Part shown: positions 1 to 8,821 of the stretch, piece by piece
Layout: each line of letters starts with the position of its first letter
Position numbering within the stretch: position 1 is the first letter of the stretch
Assembly (NCBI RefSeq): GCF_051388915.1
Contig: NZ_JBPKBH010000008.1
Coordinates: forward strand, 186,001-250,000
DNA length: 64,000 nucleotides
Origin: Yinghuangia sp051388915
GTDB lineage: Bacteria > Actinomycetota > Actinomycetes > Streptomycetales > Streptomycetaceae
Reading direction: 5' to 3'
The notes under the pieces: generated by a model
What the model saw: the letters and a program-made list of their open reading frames with translations, nothing else
Told to the model about the DNA's origin: nothing
Database searches by the model: none
Position numbers and translations under genes: made by a program

Positions 1-1
1 A

Positions 2-739
2 CCGATCTTCCACGCCTTCCGGGACCGTGAGGAGATCCAGGCGGTGATGGAGGAGATCTCCGGCGGGCGCATGCACTTCATGTTCAACCGGGTCGGCGGG
101 CTGAAGGAGGATCTACCGGCGGGATGGCTCGGGCGAGTTCGCCACGCGGTCGCCGAAGTGCGTTCGCGCGTACCGGTGTTGCGCGACCTCGTGCACGGCA
201 ACGAGATCTTCCGGGCGCGGACCGGCGGCGTCGGCGTGCTGTCCCCGGAGATGGTGCGGGCGTACGGCGTGAGCGGCCCCATCGCGCGGGCCTCGGGCGT
301 CGACTTCGACCTGCGTCGCGACGAGCCGTACCTCGCGTACGCCGAACTCGCCGACGTGCTCAAGGTGGTGACCCGCACGGAAGGCGACTGCCTGGCGCGC
401 TTCTCGTGCCTGCTCGACCAGGCGGACAACTCCCTCGACCTCGCGGACGCGTGTCTCGACCGGCTGGAGGCGCTGCCTCCCGGGCCGATCAACCTGCGGC
501 TGCCGAAGGTACTCAAGGCGCCGGAGGGGCACACGTACGCGTGGACGGAGAACCCGCTCGGGCTCAACGGCTACTACCTCGTGTCGCGCGGGGAGAAGAC
601 GCCGTGGCGCATGAAGCTGCGCTCGGCGTCGTACAACAACGTGCAGGTGCTGTCGGAGCTGCTGCCGGGCTGCCTGGTGGCGGACATGGTGGCGGTGCTG
701 GGCTCGATGTTCTTCGTGGTCGGCGACATCGACAAGTGA
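2..739 (+). CDS. NADH-quinone oxidoreductase subunit D-like protein, C-terminal part (5' end outside window)
   Basis: The reading frame is open from base 2, so the gene begins upstream; about 245 C-terminal residues are present. The segment starting ISGGRMHFMFNRVGG and continuing LKEDLPAGW, together with a C-terminal end of the form VLGSMFFVVGDIDK, is characteristic of the 49-kDa/NuoD (and [NiFe]-hydrogenase large-subunit related) family, which lines the quinone site of complex I at the cytoplasmic face. Streptomycetes carry extra NuoD-like paralogues outside the nuoA-N operon, and nothing visible here (no nuoE/nuoC-like neighbour; downstream gene convergent and unrelated) suggests the main operon, so a stand-alone paralogue is likely. 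Whether key quinone-site residues are conserved in the missing N-terminus cannot be judged. Confidence 0.8.
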   Translation, partial: PIFHAFRDREEIQAVMEEISGGRMHFMFNRVGGLKEDLPAGWLGRVRHAVAEVRSRVPVLRDLVHGNEIFRARTGGVGVLSPEMVRAYGVSGPIARASGVDFDLRRDEPYLAYAELADVLKVVTRTEGDCLARFSCLLDQADNSLDLADACLDRLEALPPGPINLRLPKVLKAPEGHTYAWTENPLGLNGYYLVSRGEKTPWRMKLRSASYNNVQVLSELLPGCLVADMVAVLGSMFFVVGDIDK

Positions 740-767
740 GCTGCGGGTAACGGAAGTTGACGGATGG

Positions 768-2432
768 TCAGGCGTGGCGGCGATCGTCGACGATCTTGGG
801 GAGCTGCTCGGTGTCGTCGTGTGCGGTCAGGTCGACGGGGATCGGACGGCCGGTGCGCGGCTCGTGCGTCACCAGCGGACGGGGTCCGACGGGAACGATG
901 CGGGGGCCGGCGTCGCGCGGGGCGCGGACGGCACGCGGAGCTGCGGCCGCGGGGGTCTCGGATGCCGGGACTCCGGACGTCTGCGTTTCGGACGCCTGTG
1001 TTTCGGGTGTTCCGGACGTCTGTGCTTCCGACGCCAGGGCCTGCGGCTGCGGCCGCACGGTCACGTCGGCGGTCTCGGTCACGTCGACGGCCCCCGCGCC
1101 GCCCGCAGGGAGCTGGCGCCCGAAGAAGTCGAACGAACTCGCGCTCTGGGAACGGGACATGCGCTGGTTCGTGGCCCGCACGGTGTCCGCGACGTCGCGC
1201 ATCACGCGGGCGACGGCGTCGTCCGCGGGCAGGGCCGTGACGGCGGGTTCCAGGGAGCCGATGCCGAGGTCGAGCGCGGGCGCGTCCTCGTCCGCGGGCT
1301 GCGGCACCACGAGTTCGGCGGGCGGACGCGGCACCGGGAGCCGCGCGGCGGGCAGTTCGGGGCGCGGGGCGATCGGGGCGGCCGGGCGGAGGCCGTACAT
1401 CGCGGCGGCGTACGCGGGGACGAGGCCCTCGACGGCGATCGGCCGGTGGCGCACGCCGGGGATCCCGGGCACGACCGGGGCGGCGGTCCCGACGGGCTCG
1501 TCAACCGGCTTGGACTCGACAACTGGTGCGGACTCGTCAACCGGCGCAGGCCCTTCAACCTGCGCAGGCTCGTCAAACGAAGCGACTTCGGCAACCGGCG
1601 CGATCTTCGGAGCAGGCTCGTCCACGGAGTTGCCCTCGACATCCGACTCCGCCGCAACAACCGCAGCCGCACCGCCAGTTGACGCCGCCTCGGCGACAAC
1701 CGCCGCCGCCTCGGCAGCCGACCCGACCGCTCCCTGCGCCGCGACCGGCTCCGCGACGCGTGCCGCAACCGGCGCGACCGGCGCGACAACCGGCTCCGCA
1801 TCCACCTCGGCCGACCGCGTCGCCTCGCGTTCCAGGTTCCGCAGCGACGCCGCACCGCGCGTGAGGAGCTCCCGCGTCAGGCGCACCGGGCGTGACGGAA
1901 GGTCCCAGACCAGCGCGTCCAGTTCCGCCGCGCGCTTCTCGGCCTCGGCGGCACGGACCTCGGACTCCGCGGCCCGGGCGTCCGCCCGCTTCGCGCGGCC
2001 CAGCGCCTCGTCGGTGCGGGCCTCCAGGGTCTTCGCACGGACCTCCAGCTTGGCGATCCGCTCGCGCAGCCGGGTGTCGCCCTCGCGCAGGCGCGTCTCG
2101 CGCTCGCGCACCGTGGCCAGTTCCCGCTCCCGGCCGGCCAGCCGGGTCATCGTGTCGGCGTGCGCCTCGCGCACCTCGTCCAATTGCCCGTCGAGGTGTT
2201 CGCGCTCGCGGCGGCGGGCGGCCAGATCCCGGCCGTACCCGATCCGGCTGCGGCGCAGCAGCTCGACGACGGCCGCAGCGGATGTCACCGCGCATATGAC
2301 AGCGACGCGAAGCACCCCCGCCCCGCTGCCCGTTGCCGCGAGAATGACCGCTGTCAGCGCAGGGGTGAGTGCCGCGGCCAGCACGGATATGCGCATGAGG
2401 GCGGAGGACTGGCGGTGACGTCCACGAGGCAT
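768..2432 (-). CDS. Membrane-anchored coiled-coil protein of unknown function
   Basis: About 554 residues from an ATG at 2432; an upstream in-frame ATG at 2477 is possible but adds only Arg-rich residues. Residues about 12-60 form two hydrophobic segments (LAAALTPALTAVILAATG, then AVICAVTSAAAVVELLRR), followed by about 120 residues of continuous Glu/Arg-rich heptad-like sequence (REREHLDGQLDEVREAH and onward) typical of a coiled coil. The second half is Ala/Pro/Val-rich and probably disordered, with repeated PVDE/PVAEPV-type motifs. It converges with the NuoD-like gene (28-bp gap). No catalytic motif was recognised. The architecture fits a cytoplasmic scaffold or polarity-type protein tethered to the membrane, but that is inference. 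Confidence 0.75.
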   Translation of the reverse strand: MPRGRHRQSSALMRISVLAAALTPALTAVILAATGSGAGVLRVAVICAVTSAAAVVELLRRSRIGYGRDLAARRREREHLDGQLDEVREAHADTMTRLAGRERELATVRERETRLREGDTRLRERIAKLEVRAKTLEARTDEALGRAKRADARAAESEVRAAEAEKRAAELDALVWDLPSRPVRLTRELLTRGAASLRNLEREATRSAEVDAEPVVAPVAPVAARVAEPVAAQGAVGSAAEAAAVVAEAASTGGAAAVVAAESDVEGNSVDEPAPKIAPVAEVASFDEPAQVEGPAPVDESAPVVESKPVDEPVGTAAPVVPGIPGVRHRPIAVEGLVPAYAAAMYGLRPAAPIAPRPELPAARLPVPRPPAELVVPQPADEDAPALDLGIGSLEPAVTALPADDAVARVMRDVADTVRATNQRMSRSQSASSFDFFGRQLPAGGAGAVDVTETADVTVRPQPQALASEAQTSGTPETQASETQTSGVPASETPAAAAPRAVRAPRDAGPRIVPVGPRPLVTHEPRTGRPIPVDLTAHDDTEQLPKIVDDRRHA

Positions 2433-2539
2433 AGACGTGACCCTAACGCGGACGTACGGGCGAACGCATGGCGCCACACCGGATTCTGATGATGTATCGA
2501 CAAATCAAACCTCGATTTGCGGCGAACGGCGAGCAGCGG

Positions 2540-3499
2540 TCAGATCAAGCCTTTTTCCTTCAGGTAGTCCTCGACCACCGTCGCGGGACGCCGCCGCTGC
2601 TGGTCCACCTTCTTGTTCATCTCGGCAAGGTCCTCGGTGGTCAGCACCGGCGACAACTTGTCCAGAATCGGCAGCACCCGGTCGGCCTCACCCCGGTAGG
2701 CCACCGGCACGATGTTGTCCGCGTTCTGGAGCTTGCGGTCGTCGGCGAGCAGCACCAGGCCGTACCGGTCGAGCGTGGCGTCCGTCGTGGTCACCAGCGC
2801 CATCTGGTCGCGCCCCTGCTGCACCGCCTGCTTGGACGCGGCCGTGCCCACACCGAGCGGATCGACGCCGGCGACCTTGATGCCGTACGTCTTCTCCAAC
2901 CCCGGCGCGCAGAACGGCCGCACCTTGCACTCCTCGCCCGCCGCGATGGTCACCGGAATCCCCGACGCGCCCAGGTCGGACAGGGTCTTGAGGTTGTTCT
3001 TCTCGGCGAACTCCCGGGTCACCGCGAAGGCGTTCTGGTCCACCGCCAGTGCCGGTACGCCCACCCGCAGGTTCTGCTCGGCGGCGAGGCGCGCGAGCAC
3101 GTCCATCGTCGCGCCGATGTCCGGGGAGGCCACCGGTTCCGCGTCCGGGCCGTTCTCCTTGAGGTTGAGGAACTCCGCGAGCGTCGCCGCGTAGTCCGGG
3201 GCGACCGCCACCTCCCCCTTGGCGAGGGCGGGTTCGAGCAGTTCGCGGTTGCTCACCGTCTTGACGTACGCGTCGACGCCGCCCGCCTCCAGCAGTTGGC
3301 GGTACAGCTCGGCGAGGATCCGGCTCTCGGTGAACCCCGACGAGCCCACCGCGATGCCGCTGCCGCCGGTCCCGACCGCCTTGTCGAGCAGCCCGCACCC
3401 GGTCGCGCCGCAGAGCAGGGCCGCGGCGGCGCCGAGCGCGGCGGCACGGCGGCGGAGGCCCCGCCGCACGCGGCCGGTCGACGAGTCGGTCGACAACAA
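2540..3499 (-). CDS. Glycine betaine/choline-type ABC transporter substrate-binding lipoprotein
   Basis: 319 residues. The N-terminus is twin-Arg-rich and ends in a lipobox-like GATGC, so a lipid-anchored extracytoplasmic protein is expected. The segment GIAVGSSGFTESRILAELYRQLLEAGG and later NRELLEPALAKGEVAVAPDYAATL are typical of the OpuAC/ProX (QAT: glycine betaine, carnitine, choline) binding-protein family; the C-terminus (LDKLSPVLTTEDLAEMNKKV) also fits. The start is a TTG at 3499, preceded by a purine-rich GAGGGGAGCGG at good distance and only 12 bp after the upstream permease stop. It is the last gene of the transporter operon. Exact substrate cannot be told from sequence. Confidence 0.88.
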   Translation of the reverse strand: MLSTDSSTGRVRRGLRRRAAALGAAAALLCGATGCGLLDKAVGTGGSGIAVGSSGFTESRILAELYRQLLEAGGVDAYVKTVSNRELLEPALAKGEVAVAPDYAATLAEFLNLKENGPDAEPVASPDIGATMDVLARLAAEQNLRVGVPALAVDQNAFAVTREFAEKNNLKTLSDLGASGIPVTIAAGEECKVRPFCAPGLEKTYGIKVAGVDPLGVGTAASKQAVQQGRDQMALVTTTDATLDRYGLVLLADDRKLQNADNIVPVAYRGEADRVLPILDKLSPVLTTEDLAEMNKKVDQQRRRPATVVEDYLKEKGLI

Positions 3500-3511
3500 G
3501 TCCCGCTCCCC

Positions 3512-4177
3512 TCAGCCCTGCCGGGGCGTACGCGCCACGGCCTTCTGCGCGAGCGCGAACACGCCCTCCACCACCAGCGCGAGCACCGCGACCAGGAACG
3601 CCCCGGCCACCACCTGCCCCTGGTCCTGGAGTTGGAACCCCGCGGTCACGATGCGCCCGAGGCCGCCGCCCGCGACGAGCGCGGCGAGCGTCGCGGTCGC
3701 CACGACCTGGACCGCCGACGTGCGCAGCCCGGTGACCACCAGCGGCAGCGCCAGCGGCAGTTCGACCCGCCACAGGGTCTGCGGCCCGGACATGCCCATG
3801 CCCTTGGAGGCCTCGACCACCTCGCGGTCGACGCCGCGCATGCCGACGTACGCGTTGGTCAGGATCGGCGGGATCGCGAAGAGGACCAGCGCCACCACGG
3901 TCGTCGTCGTCCCCATGCCGAGCGGGCTCAGGCCGAGCAGCGCCAGGACCGCGAAAGTCGGGACCGCGCGTCCGATGTTGGAGATGTTGACGGCCAGCGC
4001 GCCGCCCTTGCCGATGTGGCCGAGCCACAGCGCCACCGGCAGCGCGACCGCGGTCGCCACGGCCAGGCAGCCGACGGTCAGCAGCACGTGCTCCAGCAGG
4101 CGCTGCCACACGCCGTCGCTGCCCGACCAGTTCGCGCCGTCGGTCAGCCAGTCCCACGCGGACTCGATGGTGTTCAC
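3512..4177 (-). CDS. Osmoprotectant-type ABC transporter permease, second subunit
   Basis: 221 residues from a GTG at 4177. The GTG overlaps the TGA of the preceding permease gene by four bases (GTGA), implying translational coupling. The sequence has about five or six membrane segments and the permease coupling loop EASKGMGMSGPQTLWRVELPLALPLV, the EAA-type motif that contacts the ATPase. Upstream in-frame extensions are arginine/proline-rich and read against the neighbouring permease gene, so they were discarded. Together with the paralogous permease and the binding protein it forms the two-permease layout (OpuCB/OpuCD-like) of osmoprotectant uptake systems. Confidence 0.88.
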   Translation of the reverse strand: MNTIESAWDWLTDGANWSGSDGVWQRLLEHVLLTVGCLAVATAVALPVALWLGHIGKGGALAVNISNIGRAVPTFAVLALLGLSPLGMGTTTTVVALVLFAIPPILTNAYVGMRGVDREVVEASKGMGMSGPQTLWRVELPLALPLVVTGLRTSAVQVVATATLAALVAGGGLGRIVTAGFQLQDQGQVVAGAFLVAVLALVVEGVFALAQKAVARTPRQG

Positions 4178-4998
4178 GCCACCGCCTTGGGGTGTGCGCG
4201 GGTGTCGTCGATCCCGACGTCGGCCGTCGGGCCGGGGACGAACGGCGAGTCGCGCTTCCAGCGCCGCCTCGCCCCGGTGCGCTCCCACGGCGTCAGGAGC
4301 CGCTGCACGAGCAGCAGCAGGAGGTCGAAGCCGATCGCGAGCAGCACGCACAGGACCGACGCGGTGAGCACCTGCGCCTTGAACTGCGTGTCGATGCCCG
4401 ACTGGATGAGGTTGCCGAGGCCGCCGGACCCGACCACCGCGCCGACGGTGGTGAGCGCGACCGTGGAGACGGTGGCGACCCGCAGCCCGGCCATGATGGT
4501 CGGCAGTGCGAGCGGGAGTTCGACGCCGAAGAGCAGGCGGACCGGGCCGTACCCCATGCCGCGCGCGGCCTCGACGGCGTCGGCGGGGACGGCGCGCAGG
4601 CCGGCGAGCATGTTGCCGACCAGGATGGTCAGCGAGTAGAGGGTCAGGCCGATGACCACGGTCGACGGGTCGAGGCCGGTCCACGGCTGGAGGATCGCGA
4701 ACATCGCGAGCGACGGGATCGTGTAGAGGACGGTGGTCGAACCGATCACCGGGATCCCGGTCCTGGGCCAGCGGCGTACGAGGAGCGCCAGCGGGAACGC
4801 GATCAGCATGCCGAGCACCACGGAGACGACGGTCAGCACCACGTGGGCGCGGAGGGCCGTGGCGATGTCCGGCCAGTACTCGCTGACGTACTCGCCGCAG
4901 ATCCACGCGTTCCGTTCGAGGCAGTCCCCCGACGAGGCCGCCGTGTCCGATGCCGTCACGGCCGCACCGTTACCCGCGCCCGTACCCTTCACACACAT
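4174..4998 (-). CDS. Osmoprotectant-type ABC transporter permease, first subunit
   Basis: About 274 residues from an ATG at 4998, chosen because GGGGA lies four bases before it and because the longer frame runs into the divergent ATPase gene. Membrane segments alternate with the EAA loop DAVEAARGMGYGPVRLLFGVELPLALP. An N-terminal periplasmic-like stretch precedes the first helix (YWPDIATALRAHVVLTVVSVVLGMLIAFPLALLV). It starts 82 bp from the divergent ATPase start, so one short intergenic region probably controls both arms of the transporter. The C-terminal tail is Arg-rich, as is common for cytoplasmic ends. Confidence 0.87.
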   Translation of the reverse strand: MCVKGTGAGNGAAVTASDTAASSGDCLERNAWICGEYVSEYWPDIATALRAHVVLTVVSVVLGMLIAFPLALLVRRWPRTGIPVIGSTTVLYTIPSLAMFAILQPWTGLDPSTVVIGLTLYSLTILVGNMLAGLRAVPADAVEAARGMGYGPVRLLFGVELPLALPTIMAGLRVATVSTVALTTVGAVVGSGGLGNLIQSGIDTQFKAQVLTASVLCVLLAIGFDLLLLLVQRLLTPWERTGARRRWKRDSPFVPGPTADVGIDDTRAHPKAVA

Positions 4999-5080
4999 TT
5001 TCCCCGGTGTCACACGCGCCACGGCATGCCCGCGCGCGCACGGGGTAATGGTCACCGGACCGCACCGGGAAGGCGACCGC

Positions 5081-6373
5081 ATGCCCAGCTCGCAGGAGAC
5101 GAACCCGCCGACAGGCGGCAGCACGGAGCGCGCGGCAGGGGACTCGGCGTCCCAACCCGGCGATCCCGTGGGCACCGAGCACGGCGCGGGCGGCGAACGC
5201 CCGGTGATGATCCGGCTCGACCGGGTCTCCAAGCGCTACCCGGACGGCACCGGCGCGGTCGAGGACCTGTCGCTGGACGTCGCGGAGGGCGACCTGGTCA
5301 CGCTGGTCGGGCCGTCCGGCTGCGGCAAGACGACCACCATGAAGATGGTCAACCGGCTCATCGAGCCGACCTCGGGCCGCATCCTGATCAACGGCGAGGA
5401 CATCACCCGGCGCGACCCGGTCAAACTGCGGCGCGGCATCGGGTACGTCATCCAGTCCGGCGGGCTGCTGCCGCACCGCACGGTCCTCGACAACACCGTC
5501 ACCGTGCCGTCGCTGCTGCGCTGGGACCGCCGCAAGGCGAAGGCCCGGGGCCGCGAACTCCTCGAACTGGTCGGCCTGGAACCGGACACGTACGCCGACC
5601 GCTACCCGCACCAACTCTCCGGCGGGCAGCGGCAGCGCGTCGGGGTGGCCCGGGCGCTGGCCGCGGACCCGCCCGTACTGCTGATGGACGAGCCGTTCGG
5701 CGCCGTCGACCCGGTGGTGCGGGACCGGTTGCAGACCGAGTTCCTGCGCCTGCACGCGGAGCTCCGGAAGACCGTGCTGCTCGTGACGCACGACATCGAC
5801 GAGGCGGTCCGGATGGGCGACCGCATGGCGGTGTTCGCCCCCGGCGGCCGGATCGAGCAGTACGACACACCGCTGGCCGTGCTGGGCTCCCCCGCCAACG
5901 ACTACGTGGCCGACTTCGTCGGCGCCGACCGCGGCCTCAAGCGCCTGGCCGTCACCCCGATCACCCCCGACGACCTCGAACAACCGCCGGTGGTACGCCT
6001 CGACGACAGCCTCACGCACGCCCGCGAGAGCCTGCGCGCGGCGGACTCGCGCTGGGCGGTCGTCCTCGACACCGAGGGCGATCTGCACGGCTGGATAGAC
6101 GACCGCGAGCCGATCACCGGCACCGGCACCGTGCGCGACCGCGCGCGCCGCATGGAGGCGTGGGTCCCGGCGGACAGCTCGCTCAAGGCCGCCTTCGGCA
6201 TGATGCTCCAGTACGACGCCGGCTGGATCGCCGTCGTGGACGGCGGCCGTTTCCTGGGCGTCCTGACCCCCCAACGCCTCCACGAGGCCCTGCGTCGCTC
6301 GGTCGGCGCCGAGGAAGCGGGCATCGCCCCGGAACACGTGGTCCTGGAGACGATCGACAGCATCGGCGACTAG
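5081..6373 (+). CDS. Osmoprotectant-type ABC transporter ATP-binding protein with C-terminal CBS-like region
   Basis: 430 residues from an ATG at 5081 with GGAAGG seven bases upstream; a shorter ATG at 5207 (MIRLDRVSKRYPDG) is the alternative. ABC motifs in order: Walker A GPSGCGKTT, signature LSGGQRQRV, Walker B VLLMDEPFGAVDP, switch His in LLVTHD. The last about 130 residues (DDSLTHARESLRAADSRWAVVLDTEG and following) resemble the CBS-type module that OpuA/OpuC-like ATPases use to sense ionic strength or nucleotides. The gene is divergent from the permease/binding-protein operon, an arrangement that still gives a complete importer. Residues beyond about 250 are family-assigned with less certainty. 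Confidence 0.87.
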   Translation: MPSSQETNPPTGGSTERAAGDSASQPGDPVGTEHGAGGERPVMIRLDRVSKRYPDGTGAVEDLSLDVAEGDLVTLVGPSGCGKTTTMKMVNRLIEPTSGRILINGEDITRRDPVKLRRGIGYVIQSGGLLPHRTVLDNTVTVPSLLRWDRRKAKARGRELLELVGLEPDTYADRYPHQLSGGQRQRVGVARALAADPPVLLMDEPFGAVDPVVRDRLQTEFLRLHAELRKTVLLVTHDIDEAVRMGDRMAVFAPGGRIEQYDTPLAVLGSPANDYVADFVGADRGLKRLAVTPITPDDLEQPPVVRLDDSLTHARESLRAADSRWAVVLDTEGDLHGWIDDREPITGTGTVRDRARRMEAWVPADSSLKAAFGMMLQYDAGWIAVVDGGRFLGVLTPQRLHEALRRSVGAEEAGIAPEHVVLETIDSIGD

Positions 6374-6487
6374 GGCTGTGGACAACCCGACGCACGATCG
6401 GCCGCTGCTGTGCTGAAACCCCCTGGGGTGGGGGCTTGTTTCGGGTGCTGTGGACGACCGCGGCACGCCGGGAAGGCGCCGGGCGCG

Positions 6488-6982
6488 TCAGCGGGAGGTC
6501 GAAGAACCCGTCGGGTTCGCCGGGTCGTCCGGGTCCTCGGGGACTCGGCAGACCTTTTCCAGGAACAGCGCGGCCAGGATCAGGAGGACCGCGGCGCCGA
6601 CCGAGAAGCCGCAGCGGGCGGCCTGTTCGCGGCGGACGTCGTTGTCGAGATGCATCCACAGGTACAGGCCGTAGCCGCCGTACAGCCCCGCGATGAGCGC
6701 CGCGACCAGCGAGCTGGCCTTCGCGAAGACCACCGCCCGGGCCGCCGTCAGCGGGTCGACCGGGCGGGCGTCGCGGCGCCGTTCGCGCTGCGCCTTGAAG
6801 CGGTTGCGCAGCGAGAGGCCCGTCGCGAGGGCCACCACCGCGAGCAGCAGCAGCACGAACGGCGCCAGCACCGGCACGCCCGGCGGGGTGCCGCGGGTCA
6901 GCCAGAGGTCGACGGCGCCGTACGAGAGCGCCCCGGTGGCCAGGGCCAGGCCGAGCAGGAGTGCGGGGCGCGTCGGCTTCAC
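6488..6982 (-). CDS. DUF3180 family membrane protein
   Basis: 164 residues from a GTG at 6982 that overlaps the folK stop by four bases (GTGA). Four hydrophobic helices are visible (LLLGLALATGALSYGAVDLW; VLAPFVLLLLAVVALATGL; KASSLVAALIAGLYGGYGLYLW; GAAVLLILAALFL), with the Arg/Lys-rich loop NRFKAQRERRR between helices 2 and 3. This matches actinobacterial DUF3180 proteins, regularly the last gene after folB-folK. No function is known. Coupling to folK suggests co-expression with folate genes rather than a proven folate role. Confidence 0.82.
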   Translation of the reverse strand: MKPTRPALLLGLALATGALSYGAVDLWLTRGTPPGVPVLAPFVLLLLAVVALATGLSLRNRFKAQRERRRDARPVDPLTAARAVVFAKASSLVAALIAGLYGGYGLYLWMHLDNDVRREQAARCGFSVGAAVLLILAALFLEKVCRVPEDPDDPANPTGSSTSR

Positions 6983-7536
6983 TCGGGAAGCCTCAGCTCC
7001 AGGTCGTCGCGGCGCTCGACGCCCGTCCTGCCGAGTTTCGCCAGCAGGTCGGCCGCCCGGCCCTGGCCCGGGATCTCCGCGGCGGGATCCGCGTCGACCC
7101 ACGGGGCCAGCACGAAGGCCCGCTCGTGGGCCCGCGGGTGAGGAATGGTCAACTCCGGATCGTCGGAGACCCGGTCGGCGTACACGATGATGTCGACGTC
7201 CAGCGTGCGCGGGCCCCAGTGCTCGGTGCGCACGCGCTGGAACGCCTCCTCGACCGCGTTGGCGCGCTCCAGGAGCATCTCCGGCGAGAGGAAGGTGTCG
7301 ACCAGGATCACCGCGTTGAAGTACGCGGGCTGGTCCTCGGGGCCGCCCACCGCCTCGGTCACGTACAGCGGTGAGACGACGTTGACCCGGATCCCCGGGG
7401 TGTCGGCGAGCGCGTCGATCGCGCCCTGGAGGTTCTCCAGGCGGTTGCCCAGGTTGCTGCCCAGTGCCAGTACGGCGCGGTGCGGGCCGCTGAGGGCCTG
7501 CAAGCGCATGAGAGTGTCCGTCCCCAGATCCGTCAC
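6979..7536 (-). CDS. folK: 2-amino-4-hydroxy-6-hydroxymethyldihydropteridine pyrophosphokinase
   Basis: 185 residues from a GTG at 7536 that overlaps the folB stop (GTGA). FolK activates 6-hydroxymethyl-dihydropterin with ATP for the FolP reaction in the cytosol. Diagnostic motifs: ALGSNLGNRLENLQ near the N-terminus, and HWGPRTLDVDIIVY with PHPRAHERAFVLAPW, the substrate and Mg-binding signature of HPPK. An internal ATG about nine codons downstream (MRLQALSG) is an alternative start, but the overlapping GTG fits the coupled operon better. Length is at the long end of the family because of a C-terminal extension. Confidence 0.93.
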   Translation of the reverse strand: MTDLGTDTLMRLQALSGPHRAVLALGSNLGNRLENLQGAIDALADTPGIRVNVVSPLYVTEAVGGPEDQPAYFNAVILVDTFLSPEMLLERANAVEEAFQRVRTEHWGPRTLDVDIIVYADRVSDDPELTIPHPRAHERAFVLAPWVDADPAAEIPGQGRAADLLAKLGRTGVERRDDLELRLPE

Positions 7537-7895
7537 ACACGACTCCGAACAATCGTCACGGTCACATCGTCGAACGGCACCGTGATCGGGGCGTCGGGCT
7601 TGTGCACGACCACCTCGACCTCTTCGACCTGCTTGTGCTCCAGGCAGGCGTCGGCGATCCGCTGCGCCAGCGTCTCGATGAGGTTCACCGGCTCTCCCCG
7701 CACGACGGCCACGACCTGCTCGGCGATGACACCGTAGTGCGCCGTGAGCTCCAGGTCGTCGCCGGACGCCGCCGGACGGGTGTCGATGCCGAGCACGAGG
7801 TCGACGATGAACGTCTGGCCTTCCTCGCGCTCGTGGTCGAACACCCCGTGGTGCCCGCGGGCCTTGAGTCCCCGCAAAGCGACGCGGTCCAGCAT
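7533..7895 (-). CDS. folB: Dihydroneopterin aldolase
   Basis: 120 residues, full family length. FolB converts 7,8-dihydroneopterin to 6-hydroxymethyl-dihydropterin and glycolaldehyde. Visible signatures: the N-terminal VALRGLKARGHHGVFDHEREEGQTFIVD segment with the conserved substrate-binding glutamate region, the central LIETLAQRIAD and the C-terminal VEVVVHKPDAPI strand with its conserved lysine. It overlaps folK by four bases. The next upstream gene on this strand lies about 460 bp away, so folB probably has its own promoter or is read from the folP side through a long leader. Confidence 0.93.
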   Translation of the reverse strand: MLDRVALRGLKARGHHGVFDHEREEGQTFIVDLVLGIDTRPAASGDDLELTAHYGVIAEQVVAVVRGEPVNLIETLAQRIADACLEHKQVEEVEVVVHKPDAPITVPFDDVTVTIVRSRV

Positions 7896-8353
7896 CAGGT
7901 CGCCCTCCTCGGCGCTCTACTCTCTTCCGGCGCACTCGGGGGCTTCACGGTCGTCCTCGTCAGGTCCTCGATCGCCTTGGTGCCCTACGAATGTACCCAT
8001 GCACACCCACGCGACCCCCCGGGTGGGGTGCCGTCCGGCGCCTCCGGGAGCAGTGGTACGCAAAATGCCAACCGCTGTACCCCACCCGGTGTTCCCCATG
8101 GCACCAACTGTTCATGCCTCGCCGCGGAAATCCGGCCATCCGCGCTCCGGCCTGCAAGGACGCGCCCTCGCACGGCAACTACCGAATCACCTGAAAAGGG
8201 ACGGATCGCCGGACCGGAGGGCACACATCCGGCCACCCCGTCCGCGGTCATCGGCAGCCGCAAACGTCCGAAGCCCGGGGGAGCCTTCCCGGTCGCGGCA
8301 CCCGGATGCGGCGCCATGGCGCGTGAGCGGTATCAAGATCCGAAGGCCGCGAC
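7896..8353. other. 458-bp region without a recognisable gene between folB and the NTF2-like gene
   Basis: No frame on either strand gives a protein with family-like sequence; short frames are compositionally poor and overlap each other. Base composition is slightly less GC-biased in places (GTACGCAAAATGCCAACCG near 8054). It presumably holds the folB promoter on the minus strand and the 3' untranslated end of the NTF2-like gene, but no clear -35/-10 pair could be fixed. Confidence 0.4.
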
Positions 8354-8821
8354 CTAGATCTCGTCCTCGGCGTCGGCCTCGGCCAGGACCGGGGACGCGT
8401 GGTGCAGCCACAGCCGCCACTCGCCGCCCTGCCGCCGGAAGATGTTGGTCACCACCGCCTGGCCGCCCGCGAACCCGGTGTCGTCGCCGCCGTCCTCCTC
8501 GCCCATGCCGGTCAGGAGGCTCGCGGTGCACGACAGGATCGCCACGTCGCCGTCCAGCGTCACCTGCACGTCGGTGAGGAAGAACTGCACGTAGCTCGTG
8601 TTGGCCATGATCAGCGCGTACGACCGCAGCACCTCGGCGCGGCCGCGCAGCACCGGCCACCCGGGGTGCACGCACGTGATGGTGGACGCCTCCGGCCCGT
8701 CGGCCCATATGGCGCCGAGCCGGTCGAGATCGCCCTCCTCCACGGCGGTCCACAGCGCCAGGTTGAGGTCGCGCACCTCGACCGCGTCCGGGGACAGCAG
8801 CTCGTCCTCCGGGCCGGTCAT
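8354..8821 (-). CDS. NTF2-like (SnoaL/DUF4440-type) protein in the folate operon
   Basis: 155 residues from an ATG at 8821 that overlaps the folP stop by four bases (ATGA). The longer frame would read 75 bp into folP and gives a Gly-rich leader, so it was rejected. The sequence (LALWTAVEEGDLDRLGAIWADGP, then HPGWPVLRGRAEVLRSYALIMANT, then GGEWRLWLHHASPV) shows the cone-shaped NTF2 fold pattern common to SnoaL-like proteins. No catalytic dyad can be assigned with confidence. Coupling to folP means it is made in step with dihydropteroate synthase; a direct role in pterin metabolism is only a suggestion from context. Confidence 0.82.
   Translation of the reverse strand: MTGPEDELLSPDAVEVRDLNLALWTAVEEGDLDRLGAIWADGPEASTITCVHPGWPVLRGRAEVLRSYALIMANTSYVQFFLTDVQVTLDGDVAILSCTASLLTGMGEEDGGDDTGFAGGQAVVTNIFRRQGGEWRLWLHHASPVLAEADAEDEI

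Noticed and set aside
757..2418. Long plus-strand open frame opposite the coiled-coil gene
   Set aside because: Ser/Arg/Ala-rich composition without domain features; the minus strand gives a membrane-anchored coiled coil.
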